Below, in pieces: positions 1 through 6,234 of a stretch of DNA of 9,719 nucleotides. The notes under the pieces were generated by a model, which saw only the letters and a list, made by a program, of their open reading frames with translations, searched no databases and was not told the DNA's origin. The DNA comes from an uncultured Alistipes sp. (lineage in GTDB: Bacteria > Bacteroidota > Bacteroidia > Bacteroidales > Rikenellaceae). Location of the stretch: contig CAMWGZ010000036.1 in NCBI GenBank assembly GCA_947173915.1, forward strand, positions 1 through 9,719. The letters run 5' to 3'. Positions within the stretch are counted from its first letter, which is position 1. Each line of letters opens with the position of its first letter. Position numbers and translations under genes: made by a program.

Positions 1-607
1 CGCCGTCGGTAATCAGCACGAGGACCCGGCCCCGCGTGTCGGGCTCCGCCCGCTCCGAGAAGGAGATGGCCGCCAGCGAGATGGCCTGCCCCAGGTCGGT
101 GCCCTGCGCCGCAACCGCATCGGGTGCGATCTTGCGGGCGAAAGCCCGGGCCATGCGGTAATCGGAGGTGATGGGCAGCTGCACGACGGCATCGCCCGCG
201 AAGAGAACGAGTCCCACGCGGTCCTGCTGCAATCCGTCGAAGAGTCTGTCGAGGGCGTATTTGGTTCGTTCGAGGCGGTTGGGCTGGAAATCCTCCGCCA
301 GCATCGAGTTGGAGACATCGACCGCGATCATCATTTCGATGCCCTGGCTCCGCACCTCGCGGAGCTTCGAGCCGAACTGCGGCCGGGCAAGCGCCAGGAT
401 CAGCAGCCCGAGGGCCGTGCAGAAGAGCGCGTACTTCAGCCGCCGCCGCGCGGGCGAGACGGCGGGGGCGAGCAGGCGCAGGATCTCGGGGCGGCCGAAG
501 CGGGCCAGCCGCCGGCGGGCCAGATGCAGCGAGAGGACTCCCGCGAGCAGCAGCAGGGGCAGCAGCCAGAGCAGCCAGAGGTATTCGGGATTGGCGAAGC
601 GGAACAT
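1..607 (-). CDS. batB: BatB-like VWA-domain membrane protein, partial (C-terminus beyond left edge)
   Basis: Reading from the ATG at 607, the frame stays open to the left edge and gives 202 codons starting MFRFANPEYLWLL. Two hydrophobic segments (about residues 8-28 and 58-75) precede a von Willebrand A domain. The second ends in ALARPQ, a Bat-family signature. The domain has an intact MIDAS: D97-V-S99-N-S101, T170 in AQGTDLG, and D201 in the ITDG strand, where the window ends. Full-length relatives are about 330-350 residues and usually carry one more C-terminal membrane helix, so roughly 40% is missing. Its ATG shares one base with the batA stop codon (TAATG), which fixes the start and suggests translational coupling. 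The likely role is a membrane-anchored VWA partner of BatA and MoxR in the Bat complex, with the VWA domain probably periplasmic. The family is clear; calling it BatB rather than a second BatA rests on its place after batA and the QGIEMMIAVD motif. Confidence 0.9.
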   Translation of the reverse strand, partial: MFRFANPEYLWLLWLLPLLLLAGVLSLHLARRRLARFGRPEILRLLAPAVSPARRRLKYALFCTALGLLILALARPQFGSKLREVRSQGIEMMIAVDVSNSMLAEDFQPNRLERTKYALDRLFDGLQQDRVGLVLFAGDAVVQLPITSDYRMARAFARKIAPDAVAAQGTDLGQAISLAAISFSERAEPDTRGRVLVLITDG

Positions 608-1593
608 TACGGTAGCGTTTTAAGTACGAAGGTGCGGAGCAGGATTTCGAGCAGCAGCAGCAACAGGGCCGCTATGGCCCACGACAGATACTCTTCGGAG
701 TAGATCGTGTATTCGGAAATCTCCACCCGGCTCTTCTCCAGTCGGTTGATCTCGTCGTAGATGGCGCGGAGCTTTTCGTTGTCGGTGGCGCGGAAGTAGC
801 GGCCGCCCGTCAGCTCGGCGATGCGGGAGAGCGTCTGCTCGTCGATGCGGACCTGGGCCTGGACGACGGTGGGGTTGCCGAAGTAATCGACCGTCGGGTA
901 GGGTGCCGTGCCGTGGGTGCCCACGCCGATCGTATAGACCCGGACCCCCTGGTCGCGGGCGATCTCGGCGGCCGTCAGCGGAGCGATCTCGCCCCGGTTG
1001 TTCTCGCCGTCGGTCAGCAGGATGACCACCTTGCTTTTGGCCTGGCTCTCGCGCAGGCGGTTGAGGGCCGTCGCCAGGCCGTTGCCGATGGCCGTGCCGT
1101 CCTCGACCACGCCGCTGCGCAGGCGGCCCAGCAGCGTCTGGAGCGTCCCCTGGTCGGTGGTCAGCGGACTCTGCGTGAAGGCCTCGCCGGCGAAGGCCAC
1201 CAGTCCGATGCGGTCGCCCGGACGGTCGGCGACGAACGTTCCGGCCACTTGTTTGGCGGCGCGGAGGCGGTCCGGCTCCAGGTCGCGGGCCAGCATCGAG
1301 GTCGAGATGTCGAGCGCCAGCACGATGTCGATGCCCTCGCTCGTGCGCGTGGCTCCCTGCTCGACCGACTGCGGCCGGGCGAGCGCCACGACGAGCAGGG
1401 CGACGGCCGCCGTGCGCAGGGCGACGGGAAGCGGCCGGAGCCAGTAGCGCCAGGTGCGGGGGGTGCCGAGGGCACCATCGACGGTCGAGATACGGATCGA
1501 CGCGCGTCCCTGGCGCGCACGCCAGAGGGCATAGAGCACCGCCAGCGGGGCGATGCCGAGGAGCCACAACAGATGGGGAGAGGCGAAGTGCAT
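607..1593 (-). CDS. batA: BatA-like VWA-domain membrane protein
   Basis: This 328-residue protein has two N-terminal hydrophobic segments (about 7-24 and 56-73, the second ending LARPQ), a von Willebrand A domain (about 88-290) and a C-terminal membrane helix (about 303-321, a run of leucines). The MIDAS is intact: D95-I-S97-T-S99, T167 in EDGTAIG, and D195 in LLTDGENN. The motif IDIVLALDISTSM, the TIGVGT strand and the GGRYFRATD segment are typical of BatA in the Bacteroides aerotolerance operon. The length matches the family. VWA proteins of this type are known to pair with MoxR ATPases; the idea that BatA displays a metal-dependent adhesion site to a protein partner at the envelope is inference. 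The start at 1593 lies 21 bp after the stop of the TPR gene, and the stop overlaps the batB start by one base. No Shine-Dalgarno sequence is visible, which is normal for Bacteroidota. Confidence 0.94.
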   Translation of the reverse strand: MHFASPHLLWLLGIAPLAVLYALWRARQGRASIRISTVDGALGTPRTWRYWLRPLPVALRTAAVALLVVALARPQSVEQGATRTSEGIDIVLALDISTSMLARDLEPDRLRAAKQVAGTFVADRPGDRIGLVAFAGEAFTQSPLTTDQGTLQTLLGRLRSGVVEDGTAIGNGLATALNRLRESQAKSKVVILLTDGENNRGEIAPLTAAEIARDQGVRVYTIGVGTHGTAPYPTVDYFGNPTVVQAQVRIDEQTLSRIAELTGGRYFRATDNEKLRAIYDEINRLEKSRVEISEYTIYSEEYLSWAIAALLLLLLEILLRTFVLKTLP

Positions 1594-1614
1594 GATTTCG
1601 GATGGATTGAACGG

Positions 1615-2370
1615 TTACCAGTTTTTGTTGCCGCGGACGATCGTGCCGGCGCGCTCCTTGAGTTTCTCCTGCGTGCGGTCCTCCTGAGCCTGGATCGCGT
1701 CGAGCATGCGCTCCTGCTCCTCGGGCGAGATGCCGCCCTCGCGGGGCGGGGCGCTGCTGCCGTCGTCGCGGGGATCGGAGGGATCGTCGCTGCCGGACCC
1801 GTCGTCCGGGTCGTTCTCCTGCTGCCCGTCGTCGGGCTGCTGCGGATCGGTGGCGGACTCCTCCTTGTCGCGCTCCTGATTCTGATTCTGTTCCTGGTCG
1901 TCGTTTCGGTTCTGCTCCTGCTCTTGCTGCTGCTGTTCGAGCAGCCGCTTGGTGTAGGCGTAGTTGTACTTGGCCTCTTGGTCCGAAGGGTCGATGCGGA
2001 GCGAGTTCTTGTAGCTTTCGAGCGCTTCGGCATATTTCTCCTGCCGGAACTGCGCGTTGCCCAGGTTGTAGTAGGCCGCGGCGCGCTCGCCGGCGGTGCG
2101 GGCGGTGTCGGCGGCCAGAGGTTCGAGCGCGGCGGCCGCCTCCTCGAACCGCTCGGTGCGGTAGAGGGCGCTGCTCAGGTCGTAGGCGGCCTCGAAGCTG
2201 TCGGGTGCGGCGGCCGTCGCCCGGGTATAGTGCTCGATGCTGCGGTCGTAGCGCTCCCGGTCGAAAGCGCGGTTGCCCCGGCGCACGAGGCCGCGTTCGG
2301 GGTATTTCTGGGCCGAGGCGGCTGCGGTGCAGAGCAGGGCGAGCGCACAGAGTATGATCGTCTTCTTCAT
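1615..2370 (-). CDS. batC: BatC-like exported TPR protein with acidic Q/N/D-rich linker
   Basis: This 251-residue protein begins with a signal peptide (MKKTIILCALALLCTAAASA, probable cleavage after A20). It then has TPR-like helical repeats at about 26-60 and 60-90, and a well-formed unit at about 95-130 (YYNLGNAQFRQEKYAEALES, then YKNSLRIDP). A low-complexity stretch (about 145-213) rich in Q, E, N, D, S and P follows, then a short conserved-looking tail (ERMLDAIQAQEDRTQEKLKE, 221-240). TPR domain, charged linker and the 'TQEKLKE' tail together match BatC of Bacteroidota aerotolerance operons. It probably acts as a periplasmic scaffold for the Bat VWA proteins; that role is inferred. The gene starts 4 bp after the stop of the BatD-like gene. 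In the order I know from B. fragilis, batC follows batB, so its position ahead of batA is unusual. The name BatC rather than another TPR member of the operon is likely but not certain. Confidence 0.85.
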   Translation of the reverse strand: MKKTIILCALALLCTAAASAQKYPERGLVRRGNRAFDRERYDRSIEHYTRATAAAPDSFEAAYDLSSALYRTERFEEAAAALEPLAADTARTAGERAAAYYNLGNAQFRQEKYAEALESYKNSLRIDPSDQEAKYNYAYTKRLLEQQQQEQEQNRNDDQEQNQNQERDKEESATDPQQPDDGQQENDPDDGSGSDDPSDPRDDGSSAPPREGGISPEEQERMLDAIQAQEDRTQEKLKERAGTIVRGNKNW

Positions 2371-2374
2371 GGTG

Positions 2375-3343
2375 CTATTGCTTCTCTTCGGAGGGTTCGG
2401 CCTCGGGATCGGCGGGCTTGGTCGCCTCGACGAAATAGAAGGCCCGGAGGTAGTTCTCCTCGTTCTCCGCGCCGTCGGGCGCGGCCTTGGCGAATTTCAC
2501 GAGATCGGCCTGGCGCAGCACCGCCGTGAGGTCGGACCTGCTCTTGAGCGGCAGATCGAGGCGGCCGGTTGCGGCGATGATTTCGTCGGAGGTCATCTCC
2601 ATCGCGCCGAAGCCGTAGCGGGCGGCCAGGTAGGTGCGCAGGATGTCCGAAATCCCCGAGTAGTAGGCCTTGTGCTGGCCGCTCTGCCAGAGCTTGCGGT
2701 GGTGGAGCGCTTCGAGCGCACGGATCGCCTCGACATGGGGCGGAACCGACGGGGCGGGGCGGAAGAGCTGCGCGACACCGCCCCGGCGTGCGAGCAGGCG
2801 GGCCGCAACCAGCACCGCCCCGACAAGCGCCGCCAGTGCGAGCAGGCCCCATACGAGGTAGCCGCCGATCTCGCCGAAGCGGAAGGAGAGCGTGCGCTGG
2901 GGCTTGATGTCGTAGATCGTGCGGGAGGTGGAGTCGATGGCGAAGGTCCCGACGGTCAGCCGCAGCGGCTCGGCCGAGCGGAGGGTGTCGATGACGTTCT
3001 TGTCCAGGTAGAGCGCTTCGGCCCGGCCCAGATGGAGTTCGCCCTCCTCGAAGGCGGCCATCGTGTAGCGTTTGCGAAGGGTCATGCGGCGGCCGTCGCG
3101 GGCGAGCGTGTCGGCGGGGTGGACGGCGACGATTTCGAGTCCGCTTTCGGCCGGAGGCGTGAAGCTCGGGAATTCGACCGCCTGCATCACGTCCTGATCC
3201 ACCTCCAGCAGCAGGTCGAAGCGGTCGCCGATGGCGATGCTGTCGGGTTCGAGGCGGGCCGTGAGTTGCGGCGGTTCGGCGCAGTGGGCGGCGGTGCCGC
3301 CGGCGAGCAGCAGCGCGGCGAGCGCTGCGGAGACCTTTTTCAT
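2375..3343 (-). CDS. BatD-like single-pass membrane protein of the Bat operon
   Basis: This 322-residue protein starts MKKVSAALAALLLAGG, a signal peptide ending near residue 21. An exported beta-rich domain (about 24-155) contains the phrase LEPDSIAIGDRFDLLLEVD, typical of BatD/oxygen-tolerance N-terminal domains. A membrane helix (about 160-183) is followed by a cytoplasmic domain (about 190-322) with HHRKLWQSGQHKAYYSGISD and LRTYLAARYG...AMEMTSDEII, a pattern seen in DUF4381-type proteins next to moxR and DUF58 genes. It is therefore probably the third gene of the usual moxR-DUF58-X-batA order rather than BatD itself, which is about twice as long. The ATG at 3343 overlaps the DUF58 stop (ATGA) and is followed by a good signal peptide. 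An in-frame start farther upstream, at 3508, would add 55 arginine/proline-rich residues lying inside the DUF58 gene and is rejected. Cys21 lies near the cleavage site, but the preceding residues (TAAH) do not make a good lipobox. Confidence 0.82.
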   Translation of the reverse strand: MKKVSAALAALLLAGGTAAHCAEPPQLTARLEPDSIAIGDRFDLLLEVDQDVMQAVEFPSFTPPAESGLEIVAVHPADTLARDGRRMTLRKRYTMAAFEEGELHLGRAEALYLDKNVIDTLRSAEPLRLTVGTFAIDSTSRTIYDIKPQRTLSFRFGEIGGYLVWGLLALAALVGAVLVAARLLARRGGVAQLFRPAPSVPPHVEAIRALEALHHRKLWQSGQHKAYYSGISDILRTYLAARYGFGAMEMTSDEIIAATGRLDLPLKSRSDLTAVLRQADLVKFAKAAPDGAENEENYLRAFYFVEATKPADPEAEPSEEKQ

Positions 3344-4224
3344 CGTTGTCTGAAGAGTTTGATGAGTTCCGTGACGTAATCCCCGTCGGTCGAGACTTCG
3401 GCCGTGTCGATGCGGTTGTGCTTGAGCAGGGAGGCGATCCGTGCGTCGCGCTCCTCCCAGCGGCGGGCGTAGTGCTCCCGCACGCGGGCCGATGAGGTGT
3501 CGAGCCATACCTGGCGGCCCGTCTCGGCATCCTCCAGGGAGAGGATGCCCGCGTCGGGCAGCTCCCGTTCGCGGGGATCGACCACCCGGATGCCGACCAG
3601 GTCGTGCTTGCCCCGGGCGATCTTCAGGGCGTGTTCGAGTTCCGTGCGTTCGCTGTCGGGCGAGAGGAAGTCGGAGACGAGGAAGGCGGTGCAGCGCTTC
3701 TTCGAGACGTTCGTGAGGAAGCGCAGCGCCTCGCTCAGCGAGGTGCGCGGCGAGACGGGACGGAAGCCGATCAGCTCGCGGATGATCGCCAGAATGTGGC
3801 TCCGCCCCTTTTTCGGGGGGATGAACTTCTCGATGCGGTCGGAGAAGAGGATGCAGCCCACCTTGTCGTTGTTCTGGGCCGCCGAGAAGGCCAGCACGGC
3901 GGCGATCTCGGTCTGTATGTTCTTCTTCAGCCGCTCGCCGCTGCCGAACAGCCGCGACCCGCTGACATCGACCAGGAGCATCATCGTCAGCTCGCGCTCC
4001 TCCTCATAGACCTTGACGTGGGGTGCCCGCGACCGGGCGGTCACGTTCCAGTCTATGTCGCGCACGTCGTCGCCCGGACGGTATTCGCGCACCTCGGAAA
4101 ACGACATGCCCCGCCCCCGGAAGGCCGCATGGTATTTTCCGGCGAAGATCTCGTCGGAGAGTCCCCGGGTCTTGATCTCGATCTTGCGGACCCGCTTCAG
4201 AATATCGTTCTCGCTCTCCAGCAT
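3340..4224 (-). CDS. DUF58 family VWA-like protein
   Basis: This 294-residue soluble protein has no signal peptide or membrane segment. The DUF58 signature is unmistakable: FRGRGMSFSEVREYRPGDDV (36-54) followed by RDIDWNVTAR (55-64). A VWA-like fold then begins with LLVDVSGS (D86-V-S88-G-S90), T161 in PRTSLSEA and D185 in LVSDF, so the metal-site residues look intact. The length is typical. DUF58 proteins are encoded next to moxR across bacteria and are thought to act as cytosolic adaptors between the ATPase and membrane VWA partners; the precise activity is not established. The gene starts 6 bp after the moxR stop, and its TGA overlaps the next gene's ATG by four bases, consistent with one polycistronic, translationally coupled unit. 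Confidence 0.93.
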   Translation of the reverse strand: MLESENDILKRVRKIEIKTRGLSDEIFAGKYHAAFRGRGMSFSEVREYRPGDDVRDIDWNVTARSRAPHVKVYEEERELTMMLLVDVSGSRLFGSGERLKKNIQTEIAAVLAFSAAQNNDKVGCILFSDRIEKFIPPKKGRSHILAIIRELIGFRPVSPRTSLSEALRFLTNVSKKRCTAFLVSDFLSPDSERTELEHALKIARGKHDLVGIRVVDPRERELPDAGILSLEDAETGRQVWLDTSSARVREHYARRWEERDARIASLLKHNRIDTAEVSTDGDYVTELIKLFRQR

Positions 4225-4230
4225 GGGCCT

Positions 4231-5229
4231 TTAGGGTACGATTACGTTGTTCAGAATGTCGGTAACGATCTCTTCCGTAGAGATATTCTCGGCCTCGGCT
4301 TCGTAGGTCAGGCCGATGCGGTGGCGCAGCACGTCGTGGCAGACGGCCCGCACGTCCTCGGGGATCACGTAGCCCCGGCGGCGGATGAAGGCGTAGGCGC
4401 GTGCGGCCCTGGCCAGCGAGATCGAGGCGCGCGGCGAGCCGCCGTAGGCGATCAGGGGCTGGAGCCGTTCGAGACCGTACTCGGCCGGCTCGCGCGTGGC
4501 GAAGATGATGTCGATGATGTACTTCTCGATCTTCTCGTCCATATAGACCTCCTCCACGACCCGGCGGGCGCGGAGGATCTCTTCGGGCGAGGTTACCTTG
4601 TCGATGCGGGGAAGCCCTCCTCCCGCGAGGTTCATGCGCATGATGTCGCGCTCCTCCTGTTTCTGGGGGTAGGAGATGCGCACCTTCAGCATGAAGCGAT
4701 CGACCTGCGCTTCGGGCAGCGGGTAGGTGCCCTCCTGCTCCAGGGGGTTTTGCGTGGCCAGCACCAGGAACGGCTCGGGCAGCGGGTAGGTCTCGTCACC
4801 GATGGTTACCTGCCGTTCCTGCATCGCCTCCAGCAGGGCCGACTGCACCTTGGCCGGCGAACGGTTGATCTCGTCGGCCAGCACGAAGTTGGCGAACACG
4901 GGACCCTTCTTGACCGTGAACTCCTCGTTGCGCTGCGAGTAGATGAGCGTGCCGAGCAGGTCGGCGGGCAGCAGGTCGGGCGTGAACTGGATGCGCGAGA
5001 AATCGGCATCGACGGCTTTGGCCAGCGTTGTGATGGCCAGCGTCTTGGCCAGTCCGGGAACGCCTTCGAGCAGGATGTGTCCGTTGGAGAGCAGGCCGAT
5101 CAGCAGGCTGTCGATCAGGTGGCTCTGGCCGACGATGACCTTGCCCATTTCGCTGCGCAGCGTATCGACGAAGACGCTCTCGCGTTCGATCCGTTCGTTG
5201 AGTTCCTTGATGTTGATGACTTCACTCAT
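4231..5229 (-). CDS. moxR: MoxR-type AAA+ ATPase
   Basis: This 332-residue cytosolic ATPase is the first gene of the Bat operon. It shows the Walker A motif G56-VPGLAKT-63, Walker B FVLADEINR (115-123), sensor 1 ATQNPLEQEGTYPLPEAQ (158-175), the arginine-bearing VDRF segment (176-179) and a sensor 2 region GGSPRASISL (263-272). The small helical lid domain follows from about residue 200. Length and motifs match the MRP subgroup of MoxR proteins in the helix-2-insert clade of AAA+ ATPases. These ATPases are thought to act as chaperones that mature or remodel complexes through VWA-domain partners; here DUF58, BatA and BatB are the obvious partners. The ATG at 5229 lies about 50 nt after a probable transcription start, and the A-rich leader lacks a Shine-Dalgarno motif. 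Confidence 0.95.
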   Translation of the reverse strand: MSEVINIKELNERIERESVFVDTLRSEMGKVIVGQSHLIDSLLIGLLSNGHILLEGVPGLAKTLAITTLAKAVDADFSRIQFTPDLLPADLLGTLIYSQRNEEFTVKKGPVFANFVLADEINRSPAKVQSALLEAMQERQVTIGDETYPLPEPFLVLATQNPLEQEGTYPLPEAQVDRFMLKVRISYPQKQEERDIMRMNLAGGGLPRIDKVTSPEEILRARRVVEEVYMDEKIEKYIIDIIFATREPAEYGLERLQPLIAYGGSPRASISLARAARAYAFIRRRGYVIPEDVRAVCHDVLRHRIGLTYEAEAENISTEEIVTDILNNVIVP

Positions 5230-5288
5230 TTTCAGGTATCTGTTTTTCGTTGTTGCGGTAGGTTACGTATTAAGCAACGGCCGGTTTG
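5230..5288 (-). other. 5' leader of the moxR-bat operon
   Basis: This is the stretch between the putative -7 element and the moxR ATG. The last ~30 nt are A-rich (GAAAAACAGATACCTGAAA just before the ATG) with no GGAGG-like motif, the usual state of Bacteroidota ribosome-binding regions. I see no stable hairpin or riboswitch-like fold in it. Confidence 0.45.
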
Positions 5289-5304
5289 CAAAATTATTGC
5301 AAAA
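5286..5304. repeat. Tandem direct repeat of TTGCAAAA overlapping the moxR -7 region
   Basis: Two perfect copies of TTGCAAAA (plus strand 5286-5293 and 5297-5304) are separated by TTA, so the centre-to-centre spacing is 11 bp, about one helical turn. They flank and partly form the -7 element. The spacing would suit a dimeric regulator binding one face of the helix, but the repeat could equally be chance in AT-rich promoter DNA. Confidence 0.5.
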
Positions 5305-5325
5305 TAGGAATTTTTTCCGAAAAAA
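5289..5325 (-). promoter_or_regulatory. Probable promoter of the moxR-bat operon (Bacteroidota type)
   Basis: On the minus strand TAATTTTG (5296 to 5289) matches the Bacteroidota -7 consensus TAnnTTTG exactly. A T-run ending TTTC (5322 to 5319) sits 22 nt upstream and resembles the -33 element TTTG with one mismatch. A transcription start near 5283 would give a leader of about 50 nt. This is the only good promoter match before moxR, and the upstream terminator makes one necessary. The -7 element lies within a direct repeat and the -33 region within an inverted repeat, both listed separately. Confidence 0.6.
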
Positions 5326-5326
5326 T
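5310..5326. repeat. AT-rich inverted repeat at the moxR -33 region
   Basis: ATTTTTT (5310-5316), CCG, AAAAAAT (5320-5326) form a perfect 7-bp inverted repeat with a 3-nt centre. It overlaps the putative -33 element of the moxR promoter. It could be an operator, an UP-like AT tract or simply rigid A-tract promoter DNA. As an RNA hairpin it would be weak and lacks a GC stem, so it is not a terminator. Confidence 0.45.
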
Positions 5327-5360
5327 CGCATCCAGGACTCTGAATCGCCCTTTTTCCTTG

Positions 5361-5393
5361 CTTCGGCGCGGGCGGAGGTGCGCCGCGCCGGAG
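5361..5393. repeat. GC-rich hairpin next to the rsmG terminator
   Basis: CGGCGCGGGCG (5364-5374) pairs with CGCCGCGCCG (5381-5390) around the loop GAGGTG, with one bulged G. CTT/GAG at the ends extends the stem with one G-U pair on the plus strand. On the minus strand it follows the T-tract of the terminator by one base and has no T-tract of its own, so it is not a second intrinsic terminator. It may insulate the moxR promoter from readthrough or be a relic; its function is unknown. Confidence 0.5.
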
Positions 5394-5394
5394 A

Positions 5395-5431
5395 CAAAAA
5401 ATCCGGCCGCCTGCGAAGGTCGGCCGGATTT
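5395..5431 (-). terminator. Intrinsic terminator of the glycosyltransferase-sigma-rsmG transcript
   Basis: On the minus strand AAATCCGGCCG (5431-5421) and CGGCCGGATTT (5409-5399) form a perfect 11-bp stem. Within the 11-nt loop, CCT/AGG can pair further around TCGC. The 3' arm runs into a T-tract (six T in a row, 5401-5396), the classic rho-independent arrangement. On the plus strand the hairpin is followed by only three T, so the terminator is mainly one-directional. It lies 158 bp after the rsmG stop and separates that cluster from the moxR-bat operon. Confidence 0.88.
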
Positions 5432-5589
5432 CCCACGATCAAAAACTGTTGATGAAAAAACACTCGGAAAAACAATCTGCAAAAAGAGTGCCGCAGATGC
5501 TTCCGGGGCGGTGCTGCGCTCCGAATCGGACGGAGAGGCGGTGGCGGGGAGGACCGCCCGGTGCTCCGTTTGCGGGAGGGGCTGCGGCC
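5432..5589. other. Non-coding spacer between rsmG stop and terminator
   Basis: This 158-bp stretch would form the 3' untranslated region of the rsmG transcript. The part nearest rsmG is GC-rich with no strong hairpin except a small CTCCG/CGGAG stem-loop (5519-5535). The part nearest the terminator is rich in T-runs on the minus strand. A 70-codon minus-strand frame (5475-5263) crosses the terminator and the moxR promoter and looks spurious. I see no gene here. Confidence 0.5.
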
Positions 5590-6213
5590 CTATCGGGCGG
5601 TATAGACCACCTGCTTGGTGTCGAAGAACTCCTCGTCGAAAAACTCGGAGATGGCGAAGCGCTGCCATTTCATGCGGGTGCGGGCCAGCTCTTCGGTCAG
5701 GTCGCCCCCCTTGAGGTAGAGGATGCCGTTGGGCAGCGCACCCTGCTTGCCCCGCTCGATCTTGTCCCAGATCCAGCCGACGAAGGCGGGCATCTCCGTG
5801 ACGGCGCGCGAGACCACGTAGTCGTACCGCTCCGCGAGCGTCTCGGCCCGGGCGCAGCGGGGTGTGAGGTTTTCGAGCTCCAGTGCGCGGGCGACCCCTT
5901 CGACCACCGTGATCTTCTTGCGGATCGAATCGACGGCCGTGAAGCGGGCCTCGGGGAAGAGGATCGCCAGCGGAACCGACGGGAAGCCGCCGCCGCACCC
6001 CACGTCGAGCACCCGGGCACCCGGGGCGAAGGGGCACACCTTGGCGATGGCGAGCGAATGGAGCACGTGGCGGACGTAGAGCTGGTCGAAATCCTTGCGG
6101 GAGATGACGTTGATCTTGGCGTTCCACTCGGCGTAGAGGTCGCGGAGCGCCTCGAAGCGTTGGCGCTGCTGCGGGGTCAGTTCGGGGAAGTATTTGTCGA
6201 TCGGTTCAATCAT
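5590..6213 (-). CDS. rsmG: 16S rRNA (guanine527-N7)-methyltransferase RsmG
   Basis: This 207-residue protein has the full RsmG/GidB signature. These are LYAEWNAKINVISRKDFDQL (26-45), the HVLHSLAIA helix (49-57), the S-adenosylmethionine-binding motif VLDVGCGGGFPSVPLAI (68-84), the second motif FTAVDSIRKKI (91-101), and YDYVVSRAVTEMPAFVGW (130-147). It transfers methyl from S-adenosylmethionine to N7 of G527 in 16S rRNA; loss of this modification gives low-level streptomycin resistance in other bacteria. The length is normal (about 205-215). The start at 6213 is 21 bp after the sigma-factor stop, so it is probably the last gene of that transcript, which ends at the terminator at 5395-5431. Confidence 0.96.
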   Translation of the reverse strand: MIEPIDKYFPELTPQQRQRFEALRDLYAEWNAKINVISRKDFDQLYVRHVLHSLAIAKVCPFAPGARVLDVGCGGGFPSVPLAILFPEARFTAVDSIRKKITVVEGVARALELENLTPRCARAETLAERYDYVVSRAVTEMPAFVGWIWDKIERGKQGALPNGILYLKGGDLTEELARTRMKWQRFAISEFFDEEFFDTKQVVYTAR

Positions 6214-6234
6214 CGGGAAAAGAGGGTTTGGGGG

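Noticed and set aside
913..2529. A 538-codon plus-strand open frame antisense to batA, the TPR gene and the BatD-like gene
   Set aside because: It crosses three well-supported genes on the other strand and its product shows no family pattern. Long antisense frames are expected at this GC level.
3344..3508. Upstream start for the BatD-like gene adding 55 residues
   Set aside because: The added part is out-of-frame DUF58 sequence rich in arginine and proline. The ATG at 3343 begins a clear signal peptide and makes an ATGA overlap.
1..5229. Possibility that the MoxR-VWA set is a defence or conflict system
   Set aside because: MoxR-VWA modules do occur in conflict systems, but DUF58, BatA/BatB and the TPR gene together match the conserved Bat operon. 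No nuclease, toxin, or mobile-element signature is present.
3604..5307. A 567-codon plus-strand open frame antisense to DUF58 and moxR
   Set aside because: It mirrors the codon structure of two conserved genes, has no recognisable domain and runs into the moxR promoter.
5263..5475. A 70-codon minus-strand frame in the intergenic region
   Set aside because: It spans the terminator and the moxR promoter and has no good start context or recognisable sequence.
5230..5589. Riboswitch or small RNA in the intergenic region
   Set aside because: The structure seen is explained by a terminator and one extra hairpin. No known aptamer pattern is recognisable and the moxR leader is short and unstructured.
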